Positions 19,474-28,261 of a stretch of 43,322 nucleotides of DNA are shown here, piece after piece. A program made the position numbers and the translations under genes. Within the stretch, counting starts at the first letter, position 1, and each line of letters starts with the position of its first letter. Origin of the DNA: Clostridia bacterium (GTDB lineage: Bacteria > Bacillota_A > Clostridia > Christensenellales > Aristaeellaceae); the NCBI GenBank assembly GCA_017430945.1, contig JAFRMB010000141.1:1-43322 (forward strand). Reading direction: 5' to 3'. The notes beneath the pieces are model-generated. The model made no database searches, was not told the origin of the DNA, and saw only the letters and a list, made by a program, of their open reading frames with translations.

Positions 19474-20180
19474 ATACAATGGCACAGGCCGTCGGAGCAA
19501 CCACCTATCCCGGCCGCGGCATCATCGTCGGCAAGTCTGCGGACGGCCGTCGCGCGGTCATGGCCTATTTCATCATGGGTCGCAGCGTCAACAGCCGCAA
19601 CCGCGTGTTCGTAGAGGATCATGGCGGCATCCGCACGGAAGCCTTCGATCCTTCGCTGATGGTGGATCCCAGCCTCATCATCTATTGGCCGGTGCGTCAG
19701 ACCGACGATCGGGTCATCGTCACCAATGGCGACCAGACAGACACCATCTATGATTTCATCCGCAACGGTGCATCGTTCATAAAGGCTCTGCGGACACGGG
19801 CGTTCGAGCCTGACGCTCCGAACTACACGCCCCGCGTGAGCGCGATGGTCACCTTCGAAGAGGGCGATTTCCGGCTGGACATGGGGATCCTGCGCGCCGG
19901 GGACGATCAGGGCTCTAGCTGTGATCGCGTTTACTGGGAGTATGAAAAGCTCATGCCCGGCACCGGCAGGTTCCTGCATACCTACCTGTCTGACGGTGCG
20001 CCGATCCCGTCCTTCACCGGCGATCCCGAGAGCGTGTCGGTCTGCGACGGTTCGGCCCGGGAGATCGCCGACGCCGTCTGGGATGGGCTGAACGCCGACA
20101 ACCGCGTGTCGCTCTGGGTCATGACCCGCGATCTTGAGACCGGCGACAGCGAATCCGTCATCATCAACCGAAACCGGTGA
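19470..20180 (+). CDS. purO: IMP cyclohydrolase, PurO family
   Basis: A 236-residue stand-alone IMP cyclohydrolase of the PurO (archaeal-type) family, unrelated to the cyclohydrolase domain of bifunctional PurH. It closes FAICAR to IMP. The N-terminal YPGRGIIVGKSADGRRAVMAYFIMGRS followed by SRNRVF, the middle DDRVIVTNGDQTDTIYD, and the C-terminal SVYWEYE-like and DNRVSLWVMTRDLETG segments fit the family as I know it. The start at 19470 has GGAGAA upstream and overlaps the purN stop; a longer reading from 19407 lies inside purN. It stands just before the separate AICAR transformylase gene, which together replace PurH. Confidence 0.85.
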   Translation: MNTMAQAVGATTYPGRGIIVGKSADGRRAVMAYFIMGRSVNSRNRVFVEDHGGIRTEAFDPSLMVDPSLIIYWPVRQTDDRVIVTNGDQTDTIYDFIRNGASFIKALRTRAFEPDAPNYTPRVSAMVTFEEGDFRLDMGILRAGDDQGSSCDRVYWEYEKLMPGTGRFLHTYLSDGAPIPSFTGDPESVSVCDGSAREIADAVWDGLNADNRVSLWVMTRDLETGDSESVIINRNR

Positions 20181-20192
20181 GGAGGCCCGATC

Positions 20193-21374
20193 ATGTTAAA
20201 TGAGATCCAGCTGAAATATGGCTGCAACCCGAACCAGAAGCCCTCGCGCATCTTTATGGAGGGCGGAGAAGCGCTTCCTCTGGAAGTGCTCAACGGCCGT
20301 CCCGGCCACATCAACTTCCTGGACGCACTGAACAGCTGGCAGCTCGTCACCGAGCTCAGGAAGGCCACCGGCGTGCCCGCTGCGGCGTCCTTCAAGCACG
20401 TGAGCCCCGCCGGCGCGGCCATCGGTCTGCCGCTGAGCGATGTGCTGCGGCAGATCTACTTCGTGCCGGCTGATATGGAGCTGCCCCCGCTCGCCTGCGC
20501 ATATGCCCGTGCACGCGGTGCGGACCGCATGTCCTCATTCGGCGATTTCATCGCCCTGTCCGACACGTGCGATCTTCAGACGGCGAAGCTCATACAGCAT
20601 GAAGTCTCCGACGGCATCATCGCACCCGGCTACGATGCCGATGCGCTGGAGGTGCTGAAGTCCAAGCGCAAGGGCGGCTACAACATCATTCAGATCGACC
20701 CCGCCTATGTGCCGGCAGAGATCGAGCGCAAGCAGGTGTTCGGGATCACGTTCGAGCAGGGCCGCCAGTCGCTGCCCATCGATGAGGCGATGATCTCAAA
20801 TGTCGTGACCGCGAATGCTCAGCTGACGCCGGAACAGAAGCGCGACCTGCTGATCAGCCTGATCACGCTGAAGTACACCCAGTCCAACTCCGTGTGCTAT
20901 GTCAAGGACGGCCAGGCTATCGGCGTTGGCGCGGGCCAGCAGAGCCGCATCCACTGCACCCGCCTGGCAGGCGGCAAAGCCGACAACTGGCATCTCCGGC
21001 AGCACCGGAAGGTCCTTTCCCTGCCGTTCAAGGATACCGTGGGTCGTCCCGAGCGCGACAACGCCATCGACGTGTACATCTCTGAAGACTGGCAGGATGT
21101 GCTGGACGACGGACGCTGGCAGCAGCTGTTCACCGTACGTCCCGAGCCGCTCACCCGCGAGGAGAAGCGTGCGTACCTCGACACCGTGACCGATGTGGCG
21201 CTGGGCAGCGATGCCTTCTTCCCGTTCCCGGACAACATCGAGCGCGCGCGGCGCAGCGGCGTGACCTGTATCGCCGAACCCGGCGGATCCATCCGGGATG
21301 ACCTGGTGATCGACAAGTGCAACGAGTACGGCATCGCAATGGCGTTCACGGGGATCCGGCTGTTCCACCATTGA
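20193..21374 (+). CDS. purV: AICAR transformylase, stand-alone (PurV, C-terminal half of PurH)
   Basis: A 393-residue protein corresponding to the formyltransferase domain of PurH without the N-terminal cyclohydrolase domain. It formylates AICAR with 10-formyl-THF. LKYGCNPNQKPSRIF at the start, GVPAAASFKHVSPAGAAIG (the catalytic Lys-His region), YVKDGQAIGVGAGQQSRIHCTRLAGGKAD and SDAFFPFPDNIERARRSGVTCIAEPGGSIRDD at the end are all hallmarks. GAGGAGG lies before the ATG, 12 bases after purO. The gene is also written purH or purV in databases. Confidence 0.93.
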   Translation: MLNEIQLKYGCNPNQKPSRIFMEGGEALPLEVLNGRPGHINFLDALNSWQLVTELRKATGVPAAASFKHVSPAGAAIGLPLSDVLRQIYFVPADMELPPLACAYARARGADRMSSFGDFIALSDTCDLQTAKLIQHEVSDGIIAPGYDADALEVLKSKRKGGYNIIQIDPAYVPAEIERKQVFGITFEQGRQSLPIDEAMISNVVTANAQLTPEQKRDLLISLITLKYTQSNSVCYVKDGQAIGVGAGQQSRIHCTRLAGGKADNWHLRQHRKVLSLPFKDTVGRPERDNAIDVYISEDWQDVLDDGRWQQLFTVRPEPLTREEKRAYLDTVTDVALGSDAFFPFPDNIERARRSGVTCIAEPGGSIRDDLVIDKCNEYGIAMAFTGIRLFHH

Positions 21375-21377
21375 CAG

Positions 21378-21400
21378 CTGCCGCAGGATCTGCGGTGCAG
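21378..21400 (+). other. Short hairpin after purV stop
   Basis: CCGCAG-GAT-CTGCGG (21381-21395) is a perfect six-pair hairpin, and outer bases 21378-21380 can pair with 21398-21400. It begins within 7 bases of the purV stop and has no T tract, so it may be an mRNA processing or stability element rather than a terminator. Confidence 0.4.
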
Positions 21401-21422
21401 GTCTTCATCATCGTATCAAAGT

Positions 21423-21526
21423 TTGAAACTGCATGGCCTGGCCAGGAGCGGGTTGGCTCCCGGCTGTGACGACGGATGGGCGTCGGTGCGGTTGGTGATC
21501 GCTGCGGCCCGGCCATGAAGTTTCAA
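21423..21526 (+). ncRNA. Unassigned structured RNA element between purV and purD
   Basis: A 104-base segment closed by a long stem: 21423-21438 pairs with 21511-21526 in 15 of 16 positions, and GGCC at 21440-21443 can extend it with 21506-21509. Inside are hairpins GGAGC/GCTCC (21445-21449 with 21456-21460) and CGACG/CGTCG (21470-21474 with 21481-21485) and a weak third. The size and multi-branched shape resemble a riboswitch. I looked for the ZTP (pfl) and PRPP/ykkC consensus and did not find them. A small palindromic mobile repeat is the main alternative. Confidence 0.42.
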
Positions 21527-21553
21527 TTCACCATCATAGCACTTTGACTTAAG

Positions 21554-21622
21554 GGGCGGCGCTCAGCCGCCCGCCGGGAAGTACGTTGCTTTCCAGACAG
21601 GGCGGGCGACGCAGCGGCGCCC
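21554..21622 (+). promoter_or_regulatory. Mutually exclusive hairpins upstream of purD
   Basis: GGGCGGC (21554-21560) pairs perfectly with GCCGCCC (21566-21572). The same right arm, as 21568-21575, can pair over eight bases with 21601-21608, and 21600-21604 can pair with 21618-21622. Only one of these overlapping pairings can form at a time. No T tract follows, and the purD ribosome site (about 21642-21647) is not directly covered, so any control is inferred. Confidence 0.38.
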
Positions 21623-21654
21623 CTGGATCATGAGTGGGATCGAGAGGTATGTTT

Positions 21655-22938
21655 ATGAGAATTCTGGTCGTCGGCGGCGGCGGGCGCGAGCACGCCATCA
21701 TCAAAAAGCTCCGTGAGAACCCGGAGGTCACCGGGATCGTCGCGCTGCCCGGCAATGCGGGCATCGCACAGGACGCTGAATGTGTCGGCATCAAGGCCAC
21801 GGATATCGACGGCATCGTCGATTACGTGAAGGCAAACCCGGTGGACTTCGCCGTGGTCGCTCCGGACGATCCGCTGGCGCTGGGCTGTGTGGACCGGCTG
21901 CACGCGCTGGGCGTGCCGTGCTTCGGCCCGGACGCGAAGGCGGCCAGGATCGAGGCCAGCAAGGTCTTCGCCAAGACGCTCATGAAGAGATACGGCATCC
22001 CAACGGCGGCTTATGAAGTGTTCGACGACGCCGATCGAGCACTCGAATACGTCGCTGCATGCCCGCTGCCCACCGTGGTAAAGGCTGACGGTCTGGCGCT
22101 CGGCAAGGGCGTCGTGATCTGCAACACCCGCGAAGAGGCTGCAGATGCGGTAAAAGCGGCGATGGTAGACGGCGCTTTCGGCGCGTCGGGAAGCCGCATC
22201 GTGGTGGAGGAGTTCCTGGAGGGGCCTGAGGTATCCGTGTTGGCGTTCACCGACGGCCGCGTCGTAAAGCCCATGGTCTCATCCATGGATCACAAGCGCG
22301 CCGGCGACGGCGACACGGGGCTGAACACCGGCGGCATGGGCACGATCGCGCCCAATCCGTTCTATACCCCTGAAGTCGCCGAGCGCTGCATGAGGGAGAT
22401 CTTCCTGCCCACCATCGCAGCCATGAACAGCGAGGGCTGCCCCTTCAAGGGCTGTCTGTATTTCGGCCTGATGGTGACCGCGGACGGTCCGAAGGTCATC
22501 GAATACAACTGCCGGTTCGGCGATCCCGAAACGCAGGTGGTGCTGCCGCTTTTAAGATCCGACCTGCTGACCATCATGATGGCCGTGGAGAATGAGACCC
22601 TGGCCGAAACGCCCGTGGAGTTTTCTGACGGCGCGGCCTGCTGCGTCATGCTCGCCTCCGGCGGCTATCCAGGCAAGTATGAAAAGGGCAAGGTCATCGA
22701 TCTGGGCCGCGCAGATGAAATGGCGCAGGTCTTCCACAGCGGTACCGCACGCAATGACGCCGGACAACTGGTCACGGCCGGCGGACGCGTGTTGGGGATC
22801 GCCTGTACGGCCGACACGCTGGCATCGGCCGTGGACAAGGCTTATGCGGCCGCCGCTGAGGTCAGCTGGGACGGCATGATGCTGCGGCACGACATCGGTG
22901 CGAGAGCGCTCGCCATCCTGAAAAAAGGGGAAGAATGA
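21655..22938 (+). CDS. purD: Phosphoribosylamine--glycine ligase
   Basis: A 427-residue ATP-grasp GAR synthetase, which attaches glycine to phosphoribosylamine. It starts MRILVVGGGGREHAI. The ATP-grasp region contains KADGLALGKGVVI and the C-terminal part LNTGGMGTIAPNPFYTPEVAE and YNCRFGDPETQVVLPLL. The ATG at 21655 is chosen because GAGAGG lies 7 bases before it. The ATG at 21649 and GTG at 21634 are too close to, or before, that site. The 280-base gap from purV holds the structured elements described separately. purL follows after three bases. Confidence 0.95.
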   Translation: MRILVVGGGGREHAIIKKLRENPEVTGIVALPGNAGIAQDAECVGIKATDIDGIVDYVKANPVDFAVVAPDDPLALGCVDRLHALGVPCFGPDAKAARIEASKVFAKTLMKRYGIPTAAYEVFDDADRALEYVAACPLPTVVKADGLALGKGVVICNTREEAADAVKAAMVDGAFGASGSRIVVEEFLEGPEVSVLAFTDGRVVKPMVSSMDHKRAGDGDTGLNTGGMGTIAPNPFYTPEVAERCMREIFLPTIAAMNSEGCPFKGCLYFGLMVTADGPKVIEYNCRFGDPETQVVLPLLRSDLLTIMMAVENETLAETPVEFSDGAACCVMLASGGYPGKYEKGKVIDLGRADEMAQVFHSGTARNDAGQLVTAGGRVLGIACTADTLASAVDKAYAAAAEVSWDGMMLRHDIGARALAILKKGEE

Positions 22939-22941
22939 CAC

Positions 22942-25900
22942 ATGGTCTATCGCGTGTATGTTGAAAAGAAAAAGGGCTTCGATCACGAGGCGGAAGCGCT
23001 GTTCAGCGAGCTCAAGTCCTTCCTGGGCATCGCAGGATTGACGGGCGTGCGGATCCTGAATCGGTACGACGTCGAAAACATCGAACCGGACGTGTTCGAG
23101 CAGGCCATACAAAACGTTTTCTCCGAGCCGATGCTGGACACCGTGACCCGCGAGATGCCCGAGTATACCGGCGTCGTGATCGCCGCCGAGTATCTGCCGG
23201 GGCAGTTCGATCAGCGTGCAGATTCCGCGGCGCAGTGCATCCAGCTGCTCAGGCAGTGCGAGCGCCCGGACGTTCGTACGGCGACCATCTACATCCTCGA
23301 AGGCACGCTCACGGAAGCGGAGATCGCCTCGGTCAAGCGGCATGTCATCAATCCCGTCGAGCGTCGGGAGACCTCATTGGCGCCCGTTGAGACCCTGAAG
23401 ACGGCGTTTGCGATCCCGGAGACCGTTGAAACGCTGACCGGCTTCATCGGGTACACGCGCGGGCAGCTCTCGGACTTCGTCAAGCGCTATGGCCTGGCTA
23501 TGGATGAGGCGGACATCGCCTTCTGTCAGGACTACTTCCGCACGGAACATCGCGATCCGACCCTGACGGAGATCCGGATGATCGACACCTACTGGTCCGA
23601 CCACTGCCGCCATACGACGTTCCTGACAGAGCTGGGAGACGTGCGGTTTGAGGATGAAGAGGTCCGTCAGGCCTTTGAACGCTACAAGGCGCTGAGAGCT
23701 GAGCTTCATCGGGACAAGCCCATCTGCCTCATGGACATCGCAACGATCGGCGCAAAAGTGCTGAAAGCGCGCGGCGTGCTCACCGACCTGGACGAGTCTG
23801 AAGAGATCAACGCGTGTACCATCCGCATGGACGTGGATGTGCATGGGGAACAGCAGAAGTGGCTGTTGCTGTTCAAGAACGAGACCCACAATCATCCTAC
23901 AGAGATCGAACCGTTCGGCGGCGCGGCCACCTGCATCGGCGGGGCGATCCGCGATCCGTTGTCCGGGCGCGGCTATGTCTATCAGGCCATGCGCGTCACC
24001 GGCGCGGCCGATCCGACCCGTCCGGTGTCCGAGACGATCCCCGGCAAGCTGCCTCAGCGCCAGTTGGTGACCACCGCTGCCGCCGGCTACAGCAGCTATG
24101 GCAACCAGATCGGCCTGGCGACCGGCCTGGTGGAAGAGATCTACCACGACGGCTATGCGGCCAAGCGCATGGAGATCGGCGCCGTGGTCGGCGCCGTGCC
24201 TGCCGCGCAGGTGCGACGCGAGGTGCCCGCCCCTAGCGACCGTGTGATCCTGCTGGGCGGACGAACGGGCCGCGACGGTTGCGGCGGCGCGACCGGCTCA
24301 TCCAAGGCGCACACCGCCTCGTCGCTTGAGACCTGTGGCGCAGAAGTCCAGAAGGGCAATGCGCCCGAGGAGCGCAAGCTACAGCGCCTGTTCCGCGATC
24401 CGAGAGCCGTTCGCATGATCAAGCGATGCAACGATTTCGGCGCAGGCGGAGTCAGCGTGGCCATTGGCGAGCTGGCGGACGGACTTGAGATCGACCTGAA
24501 CGCGGTGCCCCGCAAGTATGAGGGCCTGGACGGCACGGAGCTTGCGATTTCCGAATCGCAGGAGCGCATGGCGGTCGTGCTGGCGCCTGAAGACGTCGAC
24601 GCGTTCATGGCCTTGGCAGACGGTGAGAACCTCGAATCGACGCTGGTTGCGACCGTCACCGAGTCGCCGAGGCTCGTGATGCACTGGAATGGCCGCGACA
24701 TCGTCGATATCGCGAGAAGCTTCCTGAACTCAAACGGCGCGCCGAAGCGCACTGACGTTGTGGTCGAGAAGCAGGAGAAGACCCCGTCCGTGGATCGGCC
24801 GGACTTCTTGAAAGCCATGCGCGACGCGGTCTCGGACCTGAACGGCTGCTCCCAGAGAGGCCTGGCAGAACGGTTCGACTCCACCAACGGCGCTTCATCG
24901 CTTCTCATGCCCTTCGGCGGCAAGCGGCAGCTGACGCCTGCCCAGGCAATGGCCAGCCGCATCCCCGTGGAGGGGACGGAAAGCGATACGGCTTCCGTGA
25001 TGGCCTATGGCTTCGATCCCGTCATCAGCGAAATGAGCCCCTATCGCGGCGCTTACCTCGCGGTGGTGCGCTCCATCGCCAAGCTCGTGGCGACCGGCGC
25101 CGGCATCGGCAACGTGCATCTGACTTTCCAGGAGTACTTCGAGCGCATGCGCAGCCGTTCGGCCTGGGGCAAGCCGCTGTCGGCACTGCTGGGTGCGCTG
25201 GACGCGCAGATGGACTTCGGCTGTGCAGCCATCGGCGGCAAGGACAGCATGTCCGGATCGTTCGAGGACATCCACGTGCCGCCCACGCTGGTGTCCTTCG
25301 CCGTGGGCGTGTGCCCGGCGGACGACATCAGGTCCAACGCCTTTAAAAAGGCCGGTTCCGCCATCGGCTGGCTGCAGCCCGAGCGCCGCGAAAACGGCCT
25401 GCCCGACGCCGAGAGCCAGATCGAGCTGTTCAGAGAGGTGGCCGAGGGCCTGAAGTCCGGGCGGTTCCTTTCGGCTTACGCGCTGGGGCGCGAGGGCGTT
25501 GCGCCCGCGGCGTTCCGCATGGCCATCGGCAACGGCTTTGGCGTGGACTTCTGTGAGACCGAGCAGTTGTTCAGCGCCGAGCCTGGCGACTTCCTGGTCG
25601 AGTTCGCCGAGGAAGAGGGCGACGATGTGATCGGCCATGTCACCGAAGCGCGCGTGTTCCGCTGCGGGCAGGATGTCATACCCGCCGACGAACTGGAAGC
25701 GCTCTACGAGGGCAAACTGAACGAGGTGTTCCCGGCCACGGTCAGGAAGACCTACGACGCGCCTCAGGCATTCGACTATGTCGCTGACAAGCGCGTGACG
25801 CCCGCCGTGAAGGTAGCGAAGCCCCGCGTGCTGATCCCGGTGTTCCCGGGCACCAACTGTGAGTACGACACGGAGCGCGCATTCATCAAGGCCGGCGCGA

Positions 25901-26625
25901 TCCCGGAGATCATGGTGATCCGCAATCTGTCCGCGAAGGCGGTCGCCGAATCGGCAGAGGACTTCGCGAAGAAGATCGGCCAGAGCCAGATCATATTCAT
26001 CCCCGGCGGCTTCTCCGGCGGCGACGAGCCCGACGGCTCCGGCAAGTTCATCACCGCGTTCTTCCGCAACCCCGTCATCCGAGATCAGGTGCACGCGCTG
26101 CTGAATGTCCGTGACGGCCTGATGGGCGGCATCTGCAACGGCTTCCAGGCGCTCATCAAGCTGGGCCTCGTGCCCTACGGAGAGATCCGCGAGGCCGATG
26201 CATGCCTGGACGCGACATTGACCTTCAACAACATCGGCCGTCACCAGTCGCGACTGGTGCATACGCGGATCGCCAGCAACAAGAGCCCATGGCTCATGTA
26301 CGCGAAGGTCGGCGACGTGTACACCGCTCCGGTCTCGCACGGCGAGGGCAAGTTCATCGCCTCCGATGATCTCATCGCGAAGCTGGCCGCGAATGGCCAG
26401 GTGGCGACACAGTACTGCGACCTGAACGGCAGGCCTGTCATGGACATACGCTTCAACCCCAATGGATCCTGTGCGGCCATCGAAGGCATCACCTCACCCG
26501 ATGGAAGGGTGTTCGGCAAAATGGCCCACTCTGAACGCGTCGGCTTCGACGTGCCGCTCTATGTGAACGTGCCCGGCGATTACGATATCGGCATGTTCCG
26601 CGGCGCGGCGGACTATTTCGGCTGA
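22942..26625 (+). CDS. purL: Phosphoribosylformylglycinamidine synthase, PurS-PurL-PurQ fusion
   Basis: A 1227-residue FGAM synthase that converts FGAR and glutamine to FGAM with ATP. A PurS-like N-terminal region (about 1-150) is followed by two PurM-like halves of the synthetase. The first has HCRHTTFLTELGDV, TEIEPFGGAATCIGGAIRD and GGATGSSKAHTASSLE; the second holds GAGIGNVHLTFQEYFER and AIGGKDSMSG. A class I glutamine amidotransferase domain (PurQ) occupies about residues 955-1227, with nucleophile Cys1065 in GGICNGFQ and His1133/Glu1135 in VSHGEGKF. The single-chain form is seen in many Clostridia and in proteobacteria, unlike the split Bacillus PurS/L/Q. Last gene of the operon. Confidence 0.97.
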   Translation: MVYRVYVEKKKGFDHEAEALFSELKSFLGIAGLTGVRILNRYDVENIEPDVFEQAIQNVFSEPMLDTVTREMPEYTGVVIAAEYLPGQFDQRADSAAQCIQLLRQCERPDVRTATIYILEGTLTEAEIASVKRHVINPVERRETSLAPVETLKTAFAIPETVETLTGFIGYTRGQLSDFVKRYGLAMDEADIAFCQDYFRTEHRDPTLTEIRMIDTYWSDHCRHTTFLTELGDVRFEDEEVRQAFERYKALRAELHRDKPICLMDIATIGAKVLKARGVLTDLDESEEINACTIRMDVDVHGEQQKWLLLFKNETHNHPTEIEPFGGAATCIGGAIRDPLSGRGYVYQAMRVTGAADPTRPVSETIPGKLPQRQLVTTAAAGYSSYGNQIGLATGLVEEIYHDGYAAKRMEIGAVVGAVPAAQVRREVPAPSDRVILLGGRTGRDGCGGATGSSKAHTASSLETCGAEVQKGNAPEERKLQRLFRDPRAVRMIKRCNDFGAGGVSVAIGELADGLEIDLNAVPRKYEGLDGTELAISESQERMAVVLAPEDVDAFMALADGENLESTLVATVTESPRLVMHWNGRDIVDIARSFLNSNGAPKRTDVVVEKQEKTPSVDRPDFLKAMRDAVSDLNGCSQRGLAERFDSTNGASSLLMPFGGKRQLTPAQAMASRIPVEGTESDTASVMAYGFDPVISEMSPYRGAYLAVVRSIAKLVATGAGIGNVHLTFQEYFERMRSRSAWGKPLSALLGALDAQMDFGCAAIGGKDSMSGSFEDIHVPPTLVSFAVGVCPADDIRSNAFKKAGSAIGWLQPERRENGLPDAESQIELFREVAEGLKSGRFLSAYALGREGVAPAAFRMAIGNGFGVDFCETEQLFSAEPGDFLVEFAEEEGDDVIGHVTEARVFRCGQDVIPADELEALYEGKLNEVFPATVRKTYDAPQAFDYVADKRVTPAVKVAKPRVLIPVFPGTNCEYDTERAFIKAGAIPEIMVIRNLSAKAVAESAEDFAKKIGQSQIIFIPGGFSGGDEPDGSGKFITAFFRNPVIRDQVHALLNVRDGLMGGICNGFQALIKLGLVPYGEIREADACLDATLTFNNIGRHQSRLVHTRIASNKSPWLMYAKVGDVYTAPVSHGEGKFIASDDLIAKLAANGQVATQYCDLNGRPVMDIRFNPNGSCAAIEGITSPDGRVFGKMAHSERVGFDVPLYVNVPGDYDIGMFRGAADYFG

Positions 26626-26639
26626 TGCACCGATCATAC

Positions 26640-26685
26640 AGGGCGCCTTATCCATTCAGCCGGATGAGGCGCCCTTCGCCTTTGT
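26640..26685 (+). terminator. Terminator after purL
   Basis: A 14-bp stem (26640-26653 with 26662-26675, core GGGCGCCT/AGGCGCCC, one G-T pair) with an 8-base loop, followed by TTCGCCTTTGT. It lies 15 bases past the purL stop and closes the purine operon. Confidence 0.78.
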
Positions 26686-26719
26686 CGGGCCATCCGCTCA
26701 GATATCCGGTGTTTTGCAC

Positions 26720-26748
26720 TTGAATTTGTATGGTTGATGTGATAAAGT
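26720..26748 (+). promoter_or_regulatory. Promoter for the VanX-like gene
   Basis: TTGAAT (26720-26725), 17-nt spacer, TAAAGT (26743-26748). It is a moderate match, 60 bases upstream of the ATG at 26809. Confidence 0.5.
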
Positions 26749-26808
26749 GAAGGCGCAAGGGCATGGCTGAAGTGACGACGCAGATCGGAAGGGGAGTGCG
26801 GTTCGGAC

Positions 26809-27462
26809 ATGGATTACAGACAGAAGGTGACGATGGACGCGTCAGGCTTCGTGGTACTGGCAGACTATGTGCCGGGCATCGTGCAGGAGATCCGATACTA
26901 TTCCACATACAATTTCATCGGTGACCGCATCGACGGCTATGAGTCGCCCTGCGCACTCTTGACCATCGAAGCGGCACGTGCACTGAAGACCGTGGCCAAC
27001 GAATTCAACGCGCAGGGATATCGCCTGAAGGTATTTGACGCCTACAGGCCGGCGACGGCAGTGAAGCATTTCATGATGTGGGGGATCGAGGATCTGGATC
27101 TGCGCATGAAGCCATATTTCTATCCGGATCTTGAAAAGCAGGAGCTGTTCAGACAGGGGTATATCGCCAGCCAGTCCTCGCACAGCCGGGGCAGCGCCGT
27201 AGACCTGACGCTGCTGGACATGTCGACCGGCAGAGAAGTGGATATGGGCAGCCCGTTCGATCTCTTCAGCGAGGTATCGCATCCGGATTCCCGCGCCGTG
27301 ACGGACGAACAGTATGCCAACCGCATGTTCCTGCAGAGCGCGATGGTCCGCAATGGCTTTCAGCCCATCGATTGCGAATGGTGGCACTTTTCGCTGCGAA
27401 ACGAGCCCTATCCGGATATCTACTTCGAATTCCCGGTGTCGGAGCGGTATCTGAAGCGGTGA
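26809..27462 (+). CDS. D-Ala-D-Ala dipeptidase, VanX-like (M15D)
   Basis: A 217-residue zinc dipeptidase of the VanX/DdpX group that splits D-alanyl-D-alanine. The zinc motif SxHxxGxAxD appears as SSHSRGSAVDL, and the third ligand region as CEWWHFS, with the catalytic Glu in EWWH; the RLKVFDAYRPATAV segment supplies the substrate-binding arginine. No signal peptide is seen, so it acts in the cytoplasm. The vanH, vanA and vanRS genes are not nearby, so cell-wall dipeptide recycling is more likely than vancomycin resistance. The bcp gene starts 87 bases downstream. Confidence 0.9.
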   Translation: MDYRQKVTMDASGFVVLADYVPGIVQEIRYYSTYNFIGDRIDGYESPCALLTIEAARALKTVANEFNAQGYRLKVFDAYRPATAVKHFMMWGIEDLDLRMKPYFYPDLEKQELFRQGYIASQSSHSRGSAVDLTLLDMSTGREVDMGSPFDLFSEVSHPDSRAVTDEQYANRMFLQSAMVRNGFQPIDCEWWHFSLRNEPYPDIYFEFPVSERYLKR

Positions 27463-27549
27463 CCGGCCTTCGGCGAGGAAAAACGGAGCACATGATGACA
27501 CATTATATGCGACGCCATTCATCAATGCGCGTCGGGAGGGGGATATGGC

Positions 27550-28002
27550 ATGCTGAGTATCGGAACGGTCGCGCCGGATTTTGAACTGCCGGACCAGAAC
27601 GGTGAGACACACAGGCTGTCTGAATATCGGGGCCGGCGGGTGATCCTCTACTTTTACCCGAAGGACAACACGTCGGGCTGCACCAGACAGGCCTGCGGCT
27701 TTGCGGAATTGTATCCGCAGATCGCGGAAAAGGGTGCCGTGGTACTGGGCGTCAGCAAGGATACGGTGGCGTCCCACAAGAAGTTCGAACAGGGCTACGG
27801 ACTTCCCTTCACGCTGTTGAGCGATGTGGACAAAGCCGTGATCCAGGCCTATGACTGCTGGAAGGAAAAGAAGAACTACGGGAAGGTGACCATGGGCGTC
27901 GTGCGCACGACTTACCTCATCGATGAGAATGGGGTCATCGTGCAGGCGCTGGACAAGGTCAAGGCCGCTGACAACCCGGGACAGATGCTGGGGATGCTTT
28001 GA
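27550..28002 (+). CDS. bcp: Thioredoxin-dependent peroxiredoxin, Bcp family
   Basis: A 150-residue atypical peroxiredoxin that reduces hydrogen and organic peroxides with electrons from thioredoxin. The active-site stretch YPKDNTSGCTRQACGF contains the peroxidatic Cys44 and a resolving Cys49, the usual Bcp spacing. GKVTMGVVRTTYLIDENGVI lies near the C terminus. A GGGAGG site lies before the ATG. It is probably read from the promoter of the upstream VanX-like gene, since no good promoter is seen between them. The terminator at 28097-28134 follows. Confidence 0.94.
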   Translation: MLSIGTVAPDFELPDQNGETHRLSEYRGRRVILYFYPKDNTSGCTRQACGFAELYPQIAEKGAVVLGVSKDTVASHKKFEQGYGLPFTLLSDVDKAVIQAYDCWKEKKNYGKVTMGVVRTTYLIDENGVIVQALDKVKAADNPGQMLGML

Positions 28003-28096
28003 CAGGCGCGGCGATCGGGCGCGATCCTCAGCGCCTGCAGATGATCGACAAGCCCCGAAAAGGGCACGGGGGCGACTTGAGTTCGCCGCATATGCG

Positions 28097-28134
28097 ATGC
28101 GATCCTGACGGCTCTGCCGTCAGGATCGCATTTT
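28097..28134 (+). terminator. Rho-independent terminator after bcp
   Basis: A perfect 15-bp stem (28097-28111 with 28117-28131, core GATCCTGACGG) and a five-base loop, ending in TTTT. The remaining 28135-28261 holds nothing I recognise. Confidence 0.9.
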
Positions 28135-28261
28135 AACGGGAGATGACGCCTGCGTTTGCTTCGGAAAATGGCAATCTGTCTGTAAGGGGTCCGTATGCGC
28201 AGCGCGCGGATCCCGACGTCGTTCCATATCAAGAATGATCCGGGGCCTCAGCGACCCGCCG

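Noticed and set aside
21423..21526. ZTP or PRPP riboswitch
   Set aside because: The conserved CCGCCUGGGCA of the ZTP aptamer and the ykkC/PRPP core were not found, so the element is left unassigned.
24895..26340. 481-codon frame antisense to purL
   Set aside because: Shadow of purL codon bias; no start signal and no protein-like motifs.
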